A stretch of 64,000 nucleotides of DNA from Bilifractor porci (GTDB lineage Bacteria; Bacillota; Clostridia; Lachnospirales; Lachnospiraceae), in assembly GCF_009696005.1 (NCBI RefSeq), contig NZ_VUMV01000005.1, forward strand, positions 124,001-188,000. Direction: 5' to 3'. The notes below the pieces were generated by a model that saw only the letters and a list, made by a program, of their open reading frames with translations, ran no database searches and had not been told where the DNA came from. The translations under genes were made by a program, and so were the position numbers. How positions within the stretch are numbered: the stretch's first letter is position 1; the number at the start of each line of letters is the position of its first letter. Positions 27,788 through 37,361 of this stretch are shown here, piece by piece.

Positions 27788-27861
27788 AGGGGCTGCCGCT
27801 TTTGCGCGGACAGCGGGTAGTTTGAAAAATATCCGCTGTCAGGCGCAGGGCGGCAGCCCCT
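27788..27861 (+). repeat. Very long hairpin between glgA and recA
   Basis: AGGGGCTGCCGC (27788-27799) pairs with GCGGCAGCCCCT ending at 27861. Further in, GCGC faces GGCGC, and GGACAGCGG faces CCGCTGTC, around a 16-nt AT loop. There is no U tract on the plus side, so it is an atypical terminator or a structured RNA/cruciform. The gap 27707-28077 otherwise holds only the recA promoter and LexA boxes. Confidence 0.7.
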
Positions 27862-27949
27862 GGTTTATGGACTTATGACCGGAAATGTGGTATAAAAAAA
27901 CTGTCTTTTCATCCGGAGTTCTCCGGGTGATTTCCGCTGAGATCTTGTG

Positions 27950-27978
27950 TTGACAGAAAGAAAAAAAAACGGTATGAT
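27950..27978 (+). promoter_or_regulatory. recA promoter
   Basis: Consensus TTGACA (27950-27955) and TATGAT (27973-27978) are 17 nt apart. The predicted transcript start is near 27985, immediately before the LexA boxes. Confidence 0.85.
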
Positions 27979-27988
27979 TATGCCGAAT

Positions 27989-28015
27989 CGAACATTTGTT
28001 CGGAACATTTGTTCG
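27989..28015 (+). promoter_or_regulatory. Two tandem LexA (SOS) boxes at recA
   Basis: CGAACATTTGTTCG (27989-28002) is a perfect Gram-positive SOS box (CGAAC-N4-GTTCG). A second box, GGAACATTTGTTCG (28002-28015), follows and shares one base with it. Both lie at the start of the recA transcript, where bound LexA would block transcription. Confidence 0.9.
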
Positions 28016-28077
28016 CCGGACGGCGCTGCCGCATGTCCGGCATCGGCGGCTGGTCTGCTGTCGGAAAGGAAATGATT

Positions 28078-29136
28078 ATGGCTAGTGAAGAAAAAATGAA
28101 GGCACTGGATGCCGCGCTCGGACAGATTGAGAAGCAGTACGGGAAAGGTGCTGTCATGAAGCTGGGAGATTCTGCCGCAAAGATGAACGTGGAGGCAATT
28201 CCGACAGGATCCCTCGGTCTGGATATCGCTCTGGGGGTCGGCGGAATTCCGCGGGGAAGAATTGTAGAGATTTACGGACCGGAATCCTCCGGAAAAACCA
28301 CCGTTGCCCTTCATATGGTGGCGGAGGTGCAGAAGCGCGGCGGCATCGCGGGTTTTATTGACGCGGAACATGCCCTGGACCCGGTGTATGCCGGGAATAT
28401 CGGGGTCGATGTGGATAACCTCTACATCTCCCAGCCGGATTCCGGTGAACAGGCGCTGGAAATTACCGAGACCATGGTGCGTTCCGGCGCTGTGGATATC
28501 ATTATCGTGGATTCCGTGGCTGCCCTTGTCCCCAGACAGGAGATCGACGGAGAGATGGGAGACGCCCATGTGGGACTGCAGGCAAGAATGATGTCCCAGG
28601 CGTGCCGGAAGCTGACAGCTGCCATCAGCAAGACCAACTGCTGCGTGGTATTTATTAACCAGCTCCGGGAAAAGGTCGGCGTCATGTTCGGAAATCCGGA
28701 GACCACAACCGGAGGGCGTGCCCTGAAATTCTATGCCTCTGTCCGGCTGGATGTCCGCCGTGTAGAGGCGCTGAAGCAGGGCGGCGTCGTGGTCGGAAAC
28801 CACACCCGCGTAAAAGTTGTAAAAAATAAGGTCGCACCGCCCTTCCGGGAGGCGGAATTCGATATTATGTTCGGAAAAGGCATATCCAGGGAGGGAGACA
28901 TCCTGGATCTTGCCGTAAAACAGGACATCATCCAGAAATCCGGCGCATGGTACGCCTACAATAATGAAAAAATCGGGCAGGGCAGAGAAAACGCGAAGCT
29001 CTATCTTACCGAACACCCGGATTTTATGCTTATGGTTGAGAATAAGGTGCGTGCGGCCAACGGCTTCCCTGTCCTGAACGATCCGGAGGCCGGGAAGGAC
29101 GGCCGTATACCGGAAGCGGCTTCTGAGGAAGAATAA
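28078..29136 (+). CDS. recA: Recombinase RecA
   Basis: Central homologous recombination and SOS coprotease. The 352-residue protein has the Walker [10 protein letters not shown], the VDSVAALVP Walker B region, loop L1 [20 protein letters not shown], and [28 protein letters not shown] with the L2 loop. I chose ATG 28078, eight bases after GGAAAGGA and giving the family N-terminus [14 protein letters not shown]. The in-frame ATG 28072 is too close to the ribosome site. Controlled by the tandem LexA boxes upstream; recX overlaps by one base. Confidence 0.97.
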   Translation: MASEEKMKALDAALGQIEKQYGKGAVMKLGDSAAKMNVEAIPTGSLGLDIALGVGGIPRGRIVEIYGPESSGKTTVALHMVAEVQKRGGIAGFIDAEHALDPVYAGNIGVDVDNLYISQPDSGEQALEITETMVRSGAVDIIIVDSVAALVPRQEIDGEMGDAHVGLQARMMSQACRKLTAAISKTNCCVVFINQLREKVGVMFGNPETTTGGRALKFYASVRLDVRRVEALKQGGVVVGNHTRVKVVKNKVAPPFREAEFDIMFGKGISREGDILDLAVKQDIIQKSGAWYAYNNEKIGQGRENAKLYLTEHPDFMLMVENKVRAANGFPVLNDPEAGKDGRIPEAASEEE

Positions 29137-29657
29137 TGGACTTCCGGTATCCGGACGGAAGAAAACGGGCTTCTTCTGAACACGATTCTGGTCACGCAGA
29201 AAACCGGGATCCCAGAAAAAAAGCCATGGATCTGCTTCTGTACAGGGACCGCACAGAAAAGGAGCTGCGGGACAGGCTGCTGGAAGCGGGGTTCGATGAA
29301 AAGGCGGCGGAGGAAGGCATTTCCTATGTCGCCTCCTTCGGCTATCTGAATGACACGCGGTATGCGGAAAATTATGTGTTCGGCATGCAGGGAAGAAAAA
29401 GCCGGCGCCGGATCCGCAGGGAGCTGGAGGAAAAAGGAATTGCGGAGGAGACAGTGGAAAATGCCCTCTCCCGGATTCCGGAAAACGAGACGGAGCAGAT
29501 TTATGCATTACTGTGCAAAAGGGCGGGAGCGCCGCATCCGCTGGAAGAAAAGGAGCTGAGGAAGCTGTTCGGGTATCTGGCCCGCAGAGGCTTCCGCACG
29601 GGCGATATCTGGAGCGCGGTCCGACAGTATCAGGAAAAGCAGGATTTCCCCGCATAG
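29136..29657 (+). CDS. recX: Regulatory protein RecX
   Basis: RecX binds RecA filaments and inhibits recombinase activity. The 173-residue helical protein has the RecX pattern of three-helix repeats: AMDLLLYRDRTEKELRDRLLEAGFD, FGYLNDTRYAENYV and GRKSRRRIRRELEEKGIAEE. The first 30 residues are a polar tail. Its ATG shares one base with the recA stop, so both are translated from one SOS-regulated transcript. Confidence 0.92.
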   Translation: MDFRYPDGRKRASSEHDSGHAENRDPRKKAMDLLLYRDRTEKELRDRLLEAGFDEKAAEEGISYVASFGYLNDTRYAENYVFGMQGRKSRRRIRRELEEKGIAEETVENALSRIPENETEQIYALLCKRAGAPHPLEEKELRKLFGYLARRGFRTGDIWSAVRQYQEKQDFPA

Positions 29658-29796
29658 AAAGACCTTTCAGAATTGAATCCGGAGGAGCCTGCGCCGGAAA
29701 AAGCTGCGCAAAAGCACCGGGAAAAGCAGCATCGCTTTCCGGCAGAAAGAAAGGGAGAAAAGTGCCGGGAAGCAGAATTGCAGCAGGGTTTGCACA

Positions 29797-29825
29797 TTGA
29801 CAATAATGTACGAAAAGGCTAAAAT
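29797..29825 (+). promoter_or_regulatory. Promoter for rny
   Basis: TTGACA (29797-29802) and TAAAAT (29820-29825) are 17 nt apart, 50 nt upstream of the RNase Y start. Confidence 0.75.
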
Positions 29826-29876
29826 AATTCTGTTGTGATTGTACAATGAAAATTGAATAAGGAGGTACACCCTGTA

Positions 29877-31445
29877 ATGAACCCCATGTTAATCCAGGTG
29901 ATTTCTGTGGTCGTTGCTGTGGTGGTCACTGCGCTTATTGCAGCTCCAATCGCGGGAAAACTGGCGGTGGCCAGAAAAAACCGTGAGGATCAGGAAAAGG
30001 TCGGAACAGCGGAAGAGAAGGCCAGAGGAATTATAGACGAGGCAATTAAAACTGCCGAGACTAAAAAACGGGAGGCTCTTCTCGAAGCAAAGGAAGAAAA
30101 CCTGAAGCTGAAAAACGAACGGGACAAGGAATACAAGGAACGCCGTTCGGAGCTGCAAAAGTATGAGAGACGCGTGCTGTCCAAGGAAGAAACCGTGGAC
30201 AGGAAGGCGGATACGCTGGAGCGTCGGGAAGGTGAACTGTCAGCAAAGGAAAAGGAATTACAGAAAAAGGAAAAGCAGGTTAACGAATTACAAGAACAGC
30301 GCGTACAGGAGCTGGAGAAAGTCTCCGGCATGACCTCCGAAGAAGCAAAAGAGTTTCTCTTAAAATCTGTTGAAGAAGAAGCAAAGGTCGATGCTGCAAG
30401 GATCTACAAACAGTATGAGACCAAGGCAAAAGAAGATGCGGACAAGAAGGCGCAGGAGTATGTGGTTACCGCCATACAGAAATGCGCTGTCGATCATGTT
30501 TCGGAATCCACAATTTCCGTTGTGGAGCTTCCGGGAGATGAGATGAAGGGACGCATCATCGGACGCGAGGGACGTAATATCCGTGCATTAGAGCAGGCTA
30601 CCGGTGTGGATCTGATTATTGACGATACCCCGGAAGCAGTTGTTCTTTCATCCTTCGACCCGATCCGGCGCGAAGTCGCAAGAATCGCACTGGAAAAACT
30701 GATTGTGGATGGCCGTATTCATCCGGCTCGTATTGAAGAGACGGTGGAAAAGGCCAGAAAAGAAGTGGAAAACCGGATCCGGGAAGAAGGCGAGAACGCG
30801 CTTCAGGAAGTGGGCGTTCACGGTGTACATCCGGAGCTGGTCAGATTGCTTGGCCGCATGACATTCCGTACCAGCTACGGACAGAATGCGCTGAAGCATT
30901 CCATAGAGGTATCACAGCTGAGCGGTCTGCTTGCGGGTGAGATCGGGCTGGATGTCCGCATGGCAAAGCGTGCGGGACTTCTGCATGATATCGGAAAATC
31001 AATCGACCACGAGGTGGAAGGTTCACATATTCAGATCGGCGCGGATCTCTGCCGGAAGTACAAAGAGCCCGCAGTCGTTATCAACGCTGTGGAATCACAT
31101 CACGGGGATGTGGAGCCGCAGTCGCTTATTGCCTGCGTTGTTCAGGCAGCGGATGCTATCTCGGCAGCACGGCCGGGCGCACGCCGCGAGACACTGGAAA
31201 CTTATACCAACAGATTAAAGGACCTTGAGAACATAGCCAACTCCTTCCAGGGAGTTGAGAAATCTTTTGCTATTCAGGCAGGACGAGAAGTACGCGTAAT
31301 GGTTGTACCGGAGCAGGTAAGCGATGCCGATATGGTATTGCTGGCCAGAGACATCTCCAAGAAGATTGAGGATGAGCTTCAGTATCCGGGACAGATCAAA
31401 GTAAATGTAATTCGTGAAAGCCGCGTAACTGATTACGCAAAGTAA
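29877..31445 (+). CDS. rny: Ribonuclease Y
   Basis: A membrane-anchored endoribonuclease that starts mRNA decay in Firmicutes. The 522-residue protein has an N-terminal membrane segment (about residues 5-27), a long Lys/Glu-rich coiled coil to about residue 190, a KH domain with [24 protein letters not shown], and an HD domain with [14 protein letters not shown] chose ATG 29877 because AAGGAGGTAC lies about 10 nt upstream. In-frame TTG 29853 precedes that ribosome site. A strong terminator follows. Confidence 0.96.
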   Translation: MNPMLIQVISVVVAVVVTALIAAPIAGKLAVARKNREDQEKVGTAEEKARGIIDEAIKTAETKKREALLEAKEENLKLKNERDKEYKERRSELQKYERRVLSKEETVDRKADTLERREGELSAKEKELQKKEKQVNELQEQRVQELEKVSGMTSEEAKEFLLKSVEEEAKVDAARIYKQYETKAKEDADKKAQEYVVTAIQKCAVDHVSESTISVVELPGDEMKGRIIGREGRNIRALEQATGVDLIIDDTPEAVVLSSFDPIRREVARIALEKLIVDGRIHPARIEETVEKARKEVENRIREEGENALQEVGVHGVHPELVRLLGRMTFRTSYGQNALKHSIEVSQLSGLLAGEIGLDVRMAKRAGLLHDIGKSIDHEVEGSHIQIGADLCRKYKEPAVVINAVESHHGDVEPQSLIACVVQAADAISAARPGARRETLETYTNRLKDLENIANSFQGVEKSFAIQAGREVRVMVVPEQVSDADMVLLARDISKKIEDELQYPGQIKVNVIRESRVTDYAK

Positions 31446-31451
31446 AGACAA

Positions 31452-31503
31452 GGCCGGTTCCTGAAATACTGACTGTTCAGTGTTTCGGGAGCCGGTTTTT
31501 TTA
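31452..31503 (+). terminator. Intrinsic terminator after rny
   Basis: GCCGGTTCCTGAAATACTG faces CAGTGTTTCGGGAGCCGG with few mismatches around ACTGTT, followed by a run of seven T. This is a textbook intrinsic terminator. Confidence 0.88.
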
Positions 31504-31521
31504 ACAGAAGGGAGAAGGGAC

Positions 31522-32103
31522 TTGAAGGTTTTAATGATCAACGGAAGCAGGAGAGAGCACGGATGTACCGAAGCGGCCCTGCAGATTGCGGCGGGCGCCC
31601 TGAAGGAAGAAGGGATTGATTCAGAGCTCGTTTTTGCCGGCGCGGATTCCGTCAACGGAAACCTGAATACACTGGTAAAAACGCTGAAGGAGAAGTGCGC
31701 GGAGGCAGACGGTTTTATATTCGGCGCCCCGGTTTACTACGCGTCTCCGTCCGGCGAAATCCAGGTTGTCCTGGACCGGCTTTTTTCCGTGGCAGGGAAA
31801 GAAATGAAGTACAAACCGGCGGCTGTGGTTACATCCGCAAGGCGCGCTGGAACAACTGCCTCTCTGGATGTACTTGCCAAATATCCGGCCATCAACGAAA
31901 TGCCGATTGTGACATCCTGCTATTGGACCATGGTTCACGGAATGCGGCCGGAGGACGTGCAGAAGGATGAAGAGGGCGCCTATGTGATCAAACGGCTTGG
32001 AAAAAATCTTGCCTGGATACTGAAAAGCATAGAGGCCGGAAAGGCGGCAGGCGTTCCGCAGCCCCAGCCCGCTCAAAAACCCACCACGAACTTTATCGGA
32101 TAA
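31522..32103 (+). CDS. NADPH-dependent FMN reductase / flavodoxin-fold protein
   Basis: A 193-residue protein with the flavodoxin fold. The phosphate-binding loop is VLMINGSRREHGCTEAALQIA at the N-terminus, and the segment DGFIFGAPVYYASPSGEIQVVLDRLF is typical of NADPH-dependent FMN reductases. It is probably a cytoplasmic flavoenzyme; the electron acceptor is unknown. I chose TTG 31522, preceded by GGGAGAAGGG, because it gives the family N-terminus MKVLMINGS. It lies directly after the rny terminator and 30 nt before the YitT gene. Confidence 0.85.
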   Translation: MKVLMINGSRREHGCTEAALQIAAGALKEEGIDSELVFAGADSVNGNLNTLVKTLKEKCAEADGFIFGAPVYYASPSGEIQVVLDRLFSVAGKEMKYKPAAVVTSARRAGTTASLDVLAKYPAINEMPIVTSCYWTMVHGMRPEDVQKDEEGAYVIKRLGKNLAWILKSIEAGKAAGVPQPQPAQKPTTNFIG

Positions 32104-32133
32104 GTCCGGAATGCTCTCGCGAAGACAACAGGA

Positions 32134-33036
32134 ATGAGCGTGAAAAGCTGTGTTTTGCAGCTGATGAGGGATCTGCATGTGAAGCCAAAATTCGGAAAAC
32201 AATATCTGGTATCCGCCGCCGCTTCGGTTCTGTCGGCGCTGATTATGGCTGTTACCAGCAATACACTGATCGAACAGGCCAACCTTCTTCCGGGCGGCGT
32301 GATGGGCATGTCGCGGCTGCTGACCTTGATCTGCAGCCGTCTGGGACTGTCTGTGCCCGTAACGGCCTTCTATCTGGGCATTAACATTCCGGTAGCGTTC
32401 TTCTGCCTGAAAAAAATCTCCAGAAGATTTGTCGCCTTTTCGCTTCTGCAGGTAATCTGCTATTCGTTCTTTGTGCACATCCTCCCTGTCTACGCTATTT
32501 TCAGTCAGAATATTCTGAACGTGATTTTCGGCGGAGCAGCCTGGGGGTTCGGGACAGCTGTTGCCCTGCAGGGTGCCTCCTCGACCGGAGGCACAGACTT
32601 TATTGCCCTCTATGTGTCCACGAAAACCGGAAATGAGATCTGGATGCAGGTATTCGCGTTTAACTGCGTGCAGCTCGTTATTTTCGGGGCTCTGAGCGGC
32701 TGGGAGCAGGCCGGTTACTCTATTCTGTTCCAGTTCATATCCACGCGGATGATCAGCACTTTCCACAGCCGCTACAAGCGGGTGATGCTGCAGATTATCA
32801 CACGGGAAAAGGACAGCGTTGTGAAAGCTTATCTGGACCGGTTCTCCCATGGAATTACTATTCTTCACGGGACCGGGGGCTATACCGGGAACGAGACCTG
32901 GGTGCTGCTCGCCGTTACGTCCAGCTACGAGATGAGCGAAGCCATTGATCTGATCCGTAAGGTAGACCCGTCCAGCATCATCAACGTTACCAAATCCGAG
33001 AAGCTGATCGGCAAATTCCAGCAGCCCTCCCTCTGA
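32134..33036 (+). CDS. YitT family membrane protein (DUF161/DUF2179)
   Basis: A 300-residue protein of the YitT family with about five membrane helices in the first 190 residues. It includes NTLIEQANLLPGGVMGMSRLLTL and the family signature GASSTGGTDFIALYVSTKTG. A soluble C-terminal DUF2179 domain (residues 210-290) has GITILHGTGGYTGNETWVLLAVTSSYEM. The biochemical role of the family is not established. It probably forms a unit with the upstream FMN reductase. Confidence 0.85.
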   Translation: MSVKSCVLQLMRDLHVKPKFGKQYLVSAAASVLSALIMAVTSNTLIEQANLLPGGVMGMSRLLTLICSRLGLSVPVTAFYLGINIPVAFFCLKKISRRFVAFSLLQVICYSFFVHILPVYAIFSQNILNVIFGGAAWGFGTAVALQGASSTGGTDFIALYVSTKTGNEIWMQVFAFNCVQLVIFGALSGWEQAGYSILFQFISTRMISTFHSRYKRVMLQIITREKDSVVKAYLDRFSHGITILHGTGGYTGNETWVLLAVTSSYEMSEAIDLIRKVDPSSIINVTKSEKLIGKFQQPSL

Positions 33037-33265
33037 GCCTGTCCGCATGGGAATAAAGAAGCGAGCCCCCGGAACGGCGGCGGGCATGACCTGAGACCGT
33101 AAAGAAGGGAAGGACACAAAGGCGCGTCAGCCGGACCGGAAACGGAGCGGCCTGGCATGTGCATACAGGCGGCCTGACAGAAAAAGATAACTCAGGAGGC
33201 AGATGCTGCCGCGGCATCAGCCCGGGGATGCGGCAGTCTGCCTGCTGTACACAACGGAGATTTTT

Positions 33266-33967
33266 ATGGAACAGAAACAATGTCCCTGCGAATACCGCAG
33301 GGGAACCCCCTTTTGCATTTCGTCCATCCGGCTTTTCCGGGATATTCCGCATGATCTTCAGGCGGAGCTGGTCCAGAAGGCCATTCACACAGACCATGAG
33401 AAAGGAAGCTATCTTGCGTCAGAAGGAGACGGGATAGAATCGGTGCTGATTATCCGCCGGGGAAAGGTAAAAATCTGCCACACGGATGCCTCCGGGGAGG
33501 AACATATCCTGGACGTCCTTCACGACGGACAGGCCATCTGGCACGGGATCTTTCTGAAGGAACACTATTATCATTATGATGTGGTTTGCCTGACACATGT
33601 CAGGCTATGCCAGATTCCGCGGGAGGAGCTGCTGAATGTTTTCCGCAGAAACCCGCAGATGGCCATGAATCTTCTGGAAATGTTAAGTGTGGACCTGGAT
33701 GACGCGGAGGAAAAGATCCTGCTGCTCTCCATCCGTGAACCTAAAAAGCGTGTGGCGGAATTTCTGCTGCACCGCGACACCAGGTGCCTGGGGAATGAAA
33801 TCCACCTGAAGCTGGAGGATATCGCGTCCTCCATCAACCTGCGCACGGAAACCGTCAGCCGCAACATTGCGCTGCTGGAACGGGAGGGCATGATTGAACG
33901 GGTCGGAAGAGGCAGGCTGAAGATTCTGCACAAGGAGGAGCTGAAGAAGCTGGCGGAAACGGTATAA
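33266..33967 (+). CDS. Crp/Fnr family regulator with N-terminal Cys cluster
   Basis: A 233-residue one-component regulator. The first 20 residues hold Cys6, Cys8 and Cys17 (QCPCEYRRGTPFC), which could bind an Fe-S cluster. A cNMP-binding-fold domain follows (residues 30-145), then a dimer helix and a C-terminal winged helix with LEDIASSINLRTETVSRNIALLEREGMIERVG. The recognition-helix Glu and Arg pattern (ETVSR) is that of FNR/CRP proteins which read TGA half-sites. A perfect FNR box lies 20 nt after its stop, in front of pflA-pflB. An oxygen- or redox-responsive activator of pfl is the natural inference. ATG 33266 has ACGGAGA upstream. Confidence 0.85.
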   Translation: MEQKQCPCEYRRGTPFCISSIRLFRDIPHDLQAELVQKAIHTDHEKGSYLASEGDGIESVLIIRRGKVKICHTDASGEEHILDVLHDGQAIWHGIFLKEHYYHYDVVCLTHVRLCQIPREELLNVFRRNPQMAMNLLEMLSVDLDDAEEKILLLSIREPKKRVAEFLLHRDTRCLGNEIHLKLEDIASSINLRTETVSRNIALLEREGMIERVGRGRLKILHKEELKKLAETV

Positions 33968-33986
33968 AAAAGAATACAGCGGTTAC

Positions 33987-34000
33987 TTGATTTGAATCAA
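33987..34000 (+). promoter_or_regulatory. FNR-type operator upstream of pflA
   Basis: TTGATTTGAATCAA is a perfect match to the FNR consensus TTGAT-N4-ATCAA. A -10-like TATTCT at 34023-34028 places the box centre about 41 nt before the predicted transcript start, the classical class II activator position. Confidence 0.85.
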
Positions 34001-34067
34001 AGAATCATTTTCCGGCTTTTGTTATTCTCAGGGTGTTCCCGGGAGAGCAGAAGCGGACCGGCAAAAG

Positions 34068-34110
34068 AAGAGCCGTCTTCCCTTTCGGGAAGGCGGCTTT
34101 TAGGTTTTTC
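34068..34110 (+). terminator. Terminator-like hairpin in the pflA leader
   Basis: AGAGCCGTCTTCCC and GGGAAGGCGGCTTT form a stem with one G-U pair around TTTC, followed by TTAGGTTTTT. It lies downstream of the FNR box and its -10 and upstream of pflA. It either ends the regulator transcript or attenuates pflA. Confidence 0.7.
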
Positions 34111-34130
34111 AGAGCAGAAAGGGTTTTGCC

Positions 34131-34877
34131 ATGATCAGAGGAAATATTCATTCCACAGAATCGTTCGGGTCCGTGGACGGCCCCGGAATCCGGTATGTTA
34201 TTTTCCTGAAGGGATGCGCCATGCGCTGCAAGTTCTGTCACAATGCCGATACCTGGGACGGGAGGACGTCCGACAGGCGTTCTGTGGATGAACTGCTGGA
34301 CGCGGCGGAGCGGTACAGAAACTACTGGGGCAGCGAGGGAGGAATTACTGTTTCCGGCGGGGAGCCGCTGCTGCAGATGGATTTTCTCCTGGAATTGTTT
34401 CAGAAAGCAAAGGCGAGGGGCATCAGCACGGTCATTGACACAGCGGGACAGCCGTTTACCCGCCGGGAGCCCTGGTTCACTTCTTTCCGGAAGCTGATGG
34501 ATGTCACCGACCTGCTTCTTGTAGACATCAAGGAGATGAATCCGGAAAAGCACCGGAGGCTTACGGGAGTGCCGAATGACAATATTCTGGATATGCTTCG
34601 TTTCCTCTCCGAAATCGGAAAGCCGGTCTGGATCCGGCAGGTGCTTGTTCCGGGATGGACGGACGCGCCGGAGGATCTGCTGGCAGAGAGAAGGTTTCTG
34701 GACACGCTTACCAATGTCCGGAAGGTAGAGGTTCTTCCCTATCATTCCCTGGGGGCGTACAAGTGGAAAGAGCTTGGGCTGGAATACCCGCTGAAAAATG
34801 TAAAACCGCCGACAGGACAGCAGGTACGGAATGCGGAAAAAATACTCCGTGCCGGCGCAGAAGCGGAAATTGCCTGA
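34131..34877 (+). CDS. pflA: Pyruvate formate-lyase activating enzyme
   Basis: A radical SAM enzyme that installs the glycyl radical on PflB. The 248-residue protein has the 4Fe-4S motif Cys29-Cys33-Cys36 in CAMRCKFCHN, the SAM-binding GGEP-type motif in ITVSGGEPLLQ, and the PFL-activase features SFGSVDGPGIRYVIFLKGC and VPGWTD. No ferredoxin insert is present, as expected for the PFL-AE group. The gene precedes pflB by 127 nt, the reverse of the enterobacterial order. Confidence 0.94.
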   Translation: MIRGNIHSTESFGSVDGPGIRYVIFLKGCAMRCKFCHNADTWDGRTSDRRSVDELLDAAERYRNYWGSEGGITVSGGEPLLQMDFLLELFQKAKARGISTVIDTAGQPFTRREPWFTSFRKLMDVTDLLLVDIKEMNPEKHRRLTGVPNDNILDMLRFLSEIGKPVWIRQVLVPGWTDAPEDLLAERRFLDTLTNVRKVEVLPYHSLGAYKWKELGLEYPLKNVKPPTGQQVRNAEKILRAGAEAEIA

Positions 34878-35004
34878 AAGGATTTTGCGGCAGCGGACAT
34901 ATCCTTATCGTGCAGCCCCTTACAGGGGAAAGGGGAGTTTACCTGCGGCAAAAACGGTAACCGGTAAATCATATCTGTAACAGACAAAGAAAGGGCATAT
35001 GTGT

Positions 35005-37269
35005 ATGAGAGAAGAGTGGAGAACTTTCAAGGGAACCAAATGGACGGACGATATCAACGTGCGGGATTTTATTCAGAACAATTATACGCCCTACAGCGGC
35101 GACGAGAGCTTTCTGGAAGGCCCGACAGAGGCAACAGCAAAGCTGTGGGATAAAATCCAGGAACTTCAGAAGGAGGAGCGTGCCAGGGGAGGCGTCCTGG
35201 AATGTGAGACAGAGGTCGTTTCAGGGCTGACTTCCTACGGGCCTGGGTATATTGACCCGGAACACAAGGACCTGGAAAAGGTCGTGGGACTTCAGACAGA
35301 CAAGCCGCTGAAAAGAGCTTTTATGCCCTACGGCGGAATCAAGATGGCGGAAGAAGCCGCGGAAAACTACGGCTTTCATATCAACGACAAGTTCCATAAA
35401 ATATTCAATGAGTACCACAAGACACATAACCAGGCGGTGTTTGACGCCTACACGCCGGAAATGAAAAGGGCAAGACATTCCCATATCGTAACCGGGCTTC
35501 CGGATACCTACGGCAGAGGAAGAATTGTCGGCGACTACCGCAGGGTCGCGCTGTACGGAATTGATTTCCTGGTGGAAAAGAAGCGGGAGGATTTTGATAA
35601 CTGCGGGGACGGAACCATGACCGATGATGTGATCCGTCAGAGGGAAGAAATTGCCGAGCAGATCCGGGCACTTCAGGGAATGAAGAAAATGGCGGAAGCC
35701 TACGGGTATGACATCTCGGCTCCGGCGCGGGACGCAAAAGAGGCTGTCCAGTGGCTCTACTTCGGTTATCTGGCGGCGATCAAGACGCAGAACGGCGCGG
35801 CCATGTCGGTCGGAAGAATTTCCACTTTCCTGGATATTTATCTGGACAGAGACCTGAAGGAAGGGAAAATTACCGAGAAGGAGGCACAGGAGCTGATAGA
35901 CCAGATTACCCTGAAGTTCCGTGTCGTGAAATTTGCCCGGATTCCGAGCTATAACCAGCTGTTCTCCGGCGATCCGGTATGGGCAACGCTGGAGGTCGCG
36001 GGAACGGGGCTGGACGGACGCTCCATGGTAACAAAGACGGATTTCCGTTTCCTTCATACCCTGGAGAATATGGGGCCGTCTCCGGAGCCGAATCTGACGG
36101 TGCTGTACAGCTCCAGACTGCCCGAAAACTTCCGGAAATACGCGGCATCCATCTCTGTTACAACATCCTCCATCCAGTACGAAAATGACGATGTCATGAA
36201 ACCGGTCTGGGGCGACGACTACAGCATCTGCTGCTGCGTGAGCGCCACACAGACGGGCAAGGAGATGCAGTTCTTCGGGGCAAGGGCGAACCTGGCCAAG
36301 TGCCTGCTTTATGCCATCAACGGAGGAAAAGACGAGAAGTTTAAGGATAAAGATGGTTCTCCCATGCAGGTCGGCCCGGAATACGCGCCGATTACCTCCG
36401 AGTACCTGGATTATACGGAGGTGATGCACAAGTATGACCTGATGATGGACTGGCTGGCAGGGCTTTATGTCAACATCCTGAACCTGATTCAATATATGCA
36501 TGATAAATATTATTATGAGGCGGCGGAAATGGCACTCATTGATACCGATGTCAGAAGAACCTTCGCGACCGGTATCGCCGGGTTCAGCCATGTGGTGGAC
36601 TCCCTGTCGGCCATCAAATATGCCAGGGTAAAGACGGTGCGGGATGTTTCCGGCCTTGTGACCGATTATCAGATCGAGGGGGATTTTCCGAGATACGGAA
36701 ACGATGACCCGCGCGCGGATGAGATTGCCGTATGGCTGCTGAAGACCTTTATGACAAAAATCAGGAAGCACCATACCTACCGCAACTCGGAGCCGACGAC
36801 ATCTATTCTGACCATTACCTCCAATGTGGTTTACGGAAAGGCGACCGGAGCGCTTCCGGACGGAAGAAAAGCATTTACCCCGTTTGCGCCGGGAGCAAAT
36901 CCGGCATACGGAGCGGAGCAGAACGGGCTGCTGGCATCGCTGAACAGTGTGGCGAAACTTCCGTATGAGTATGCGCTGGACGGCATCTCCAACACGCAGA
37001 CCATCAGTCCGAATGCGCTGGGGCACAGCGACACGGAGAGAAAGGAAAATCTTGTCCATGTCCTGGACGGTTATTTCGATCAGGGGGCACACCACCTGAA
37101 TGTCAACGTGTTCGGGCTGGATAAGCTGAAAGATGCCATGGAGCATCCGGAAAAACCGGAATACGCGAACTTTACTATCCGTGTCAGCGGCTATGCGGTC
37201 AAATTCATTGACCTGACCAGAGAACAGCAGCTGGATGTCATCGCGAGAAACGCGCACGAGAGAATTTAA
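35005..37269 (+). CDS. pflB: Pyruvate formate-lyase (formate C-acetyltransferase)
   Basis: A glycyl radical enzyme that converts pyruvate and CoA to acetyl-CoA and formate anaerobically. The 754-residue protein has three consecutive Cys at 409-411 in [26 protein letters not shown], covering the two catalytic cysteines, and the glycyl-radical loop RVSGYAVKF with Gly at about residue 729. I chose ATG 35005, 9 nt after AAAGAAAGGG, over ATG 34999. No N-terminal encapsulation peptide is apparent, so it is not an obvious cargo for the BMC proteins elsewhere in the window. Confidence 0.95.
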   Translation: MREEWRTFKGTKWTDDINVRDFIQNNYTPYSGDESFLEGPTEATAKLWDKIQELQKEERARGGVLECETEVVSGLTSYGPGYIDPEHKDLEKVVGLQTDKPLKRAFMPYGGIKMAEEAAENYGFHINDKFHKIFNEYHKTHNQAVFDAYTPEMKRARHSHIVTGLPDTYGRGRIVGDYRRVALYGIDFLVEKKREDFDNCGDGTMTDDVIRQREEIAEQIRALQGMKKMAEAYGYDISAPARDAKEAVQWLYFGYLAAIKTQNGAAMSVGRISTFLDIYLDRDLKEGKITEKEAQELIDQITLKFRVVKFARIPSYNQLFSGDPVWATLEVAGTGLDGRSMVTKTDFRFLHTLENMGPSPEPNLTVLYSSRLPENFRKYAASISVTTSSIQYENDDVMKPVWGDDYSICCCVSATQTGKEMQFFGARANLAKCLLYAINGGKDEKFKDKDGSPMQVGPEYAPITSEYLDYTEVMHKYDLMMDWLAGLYVNILNLIQYMHDKYYYEAAEMALIDTDVRRTFATGIAGFSHVVDSLSAIKYARVKTVRDVSGLVTDYQIEGDFPRYGNDDPRADEIAVWLLKTFMTKIRKHHTYRNSEPTTSILTITSNVVYGKATGALPDGRKAFTPFAPGANPAYGAEQNGLLASLNSVAKLPYEYALDGISNTQTISPNALGHSDTERKENLVHVLDGYFDQGAHHLNVNVFGLDKLKDAMEHPEKPEYANFTIRVSGYAVKFIDLTREQQLDVIARNAHERI

Positions 37270-37305
37270 CGGACTGCCTGCATCGGGCAGCAGACAGCTG
37301 CATAA

Positions 37306-37352
37306 AAAGAGCCGTCGTTTCCTGAACAAAAGGAAAACGGCGGCTCTTTCCG
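37306..37352. terminator. Bidirectional terminator between pflB and the Na/Pi symporter
   Basis: AAAGAGCCGTCGTTTCC and GGAAAACGGCGGCTCTTT form a long stem around TGAACAAAA. It has A residues on the left and T residues on the right, so it can serve both convergent genes. Confidence 0.85.
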
Positions 37353-37361
37353 GCTCCTGAC

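Noticed and set aside
35221-37329. Open frame of about 700 codons on the minus strand opposite pflB
   Set aside because: It is a shadow of the pflB codon pattern and resembles no protein family. The same applies to long minus frames opposite glutamine synthetase (11036-12493), the ctp gene (16372-17847) and recA-recX (27865-29655).
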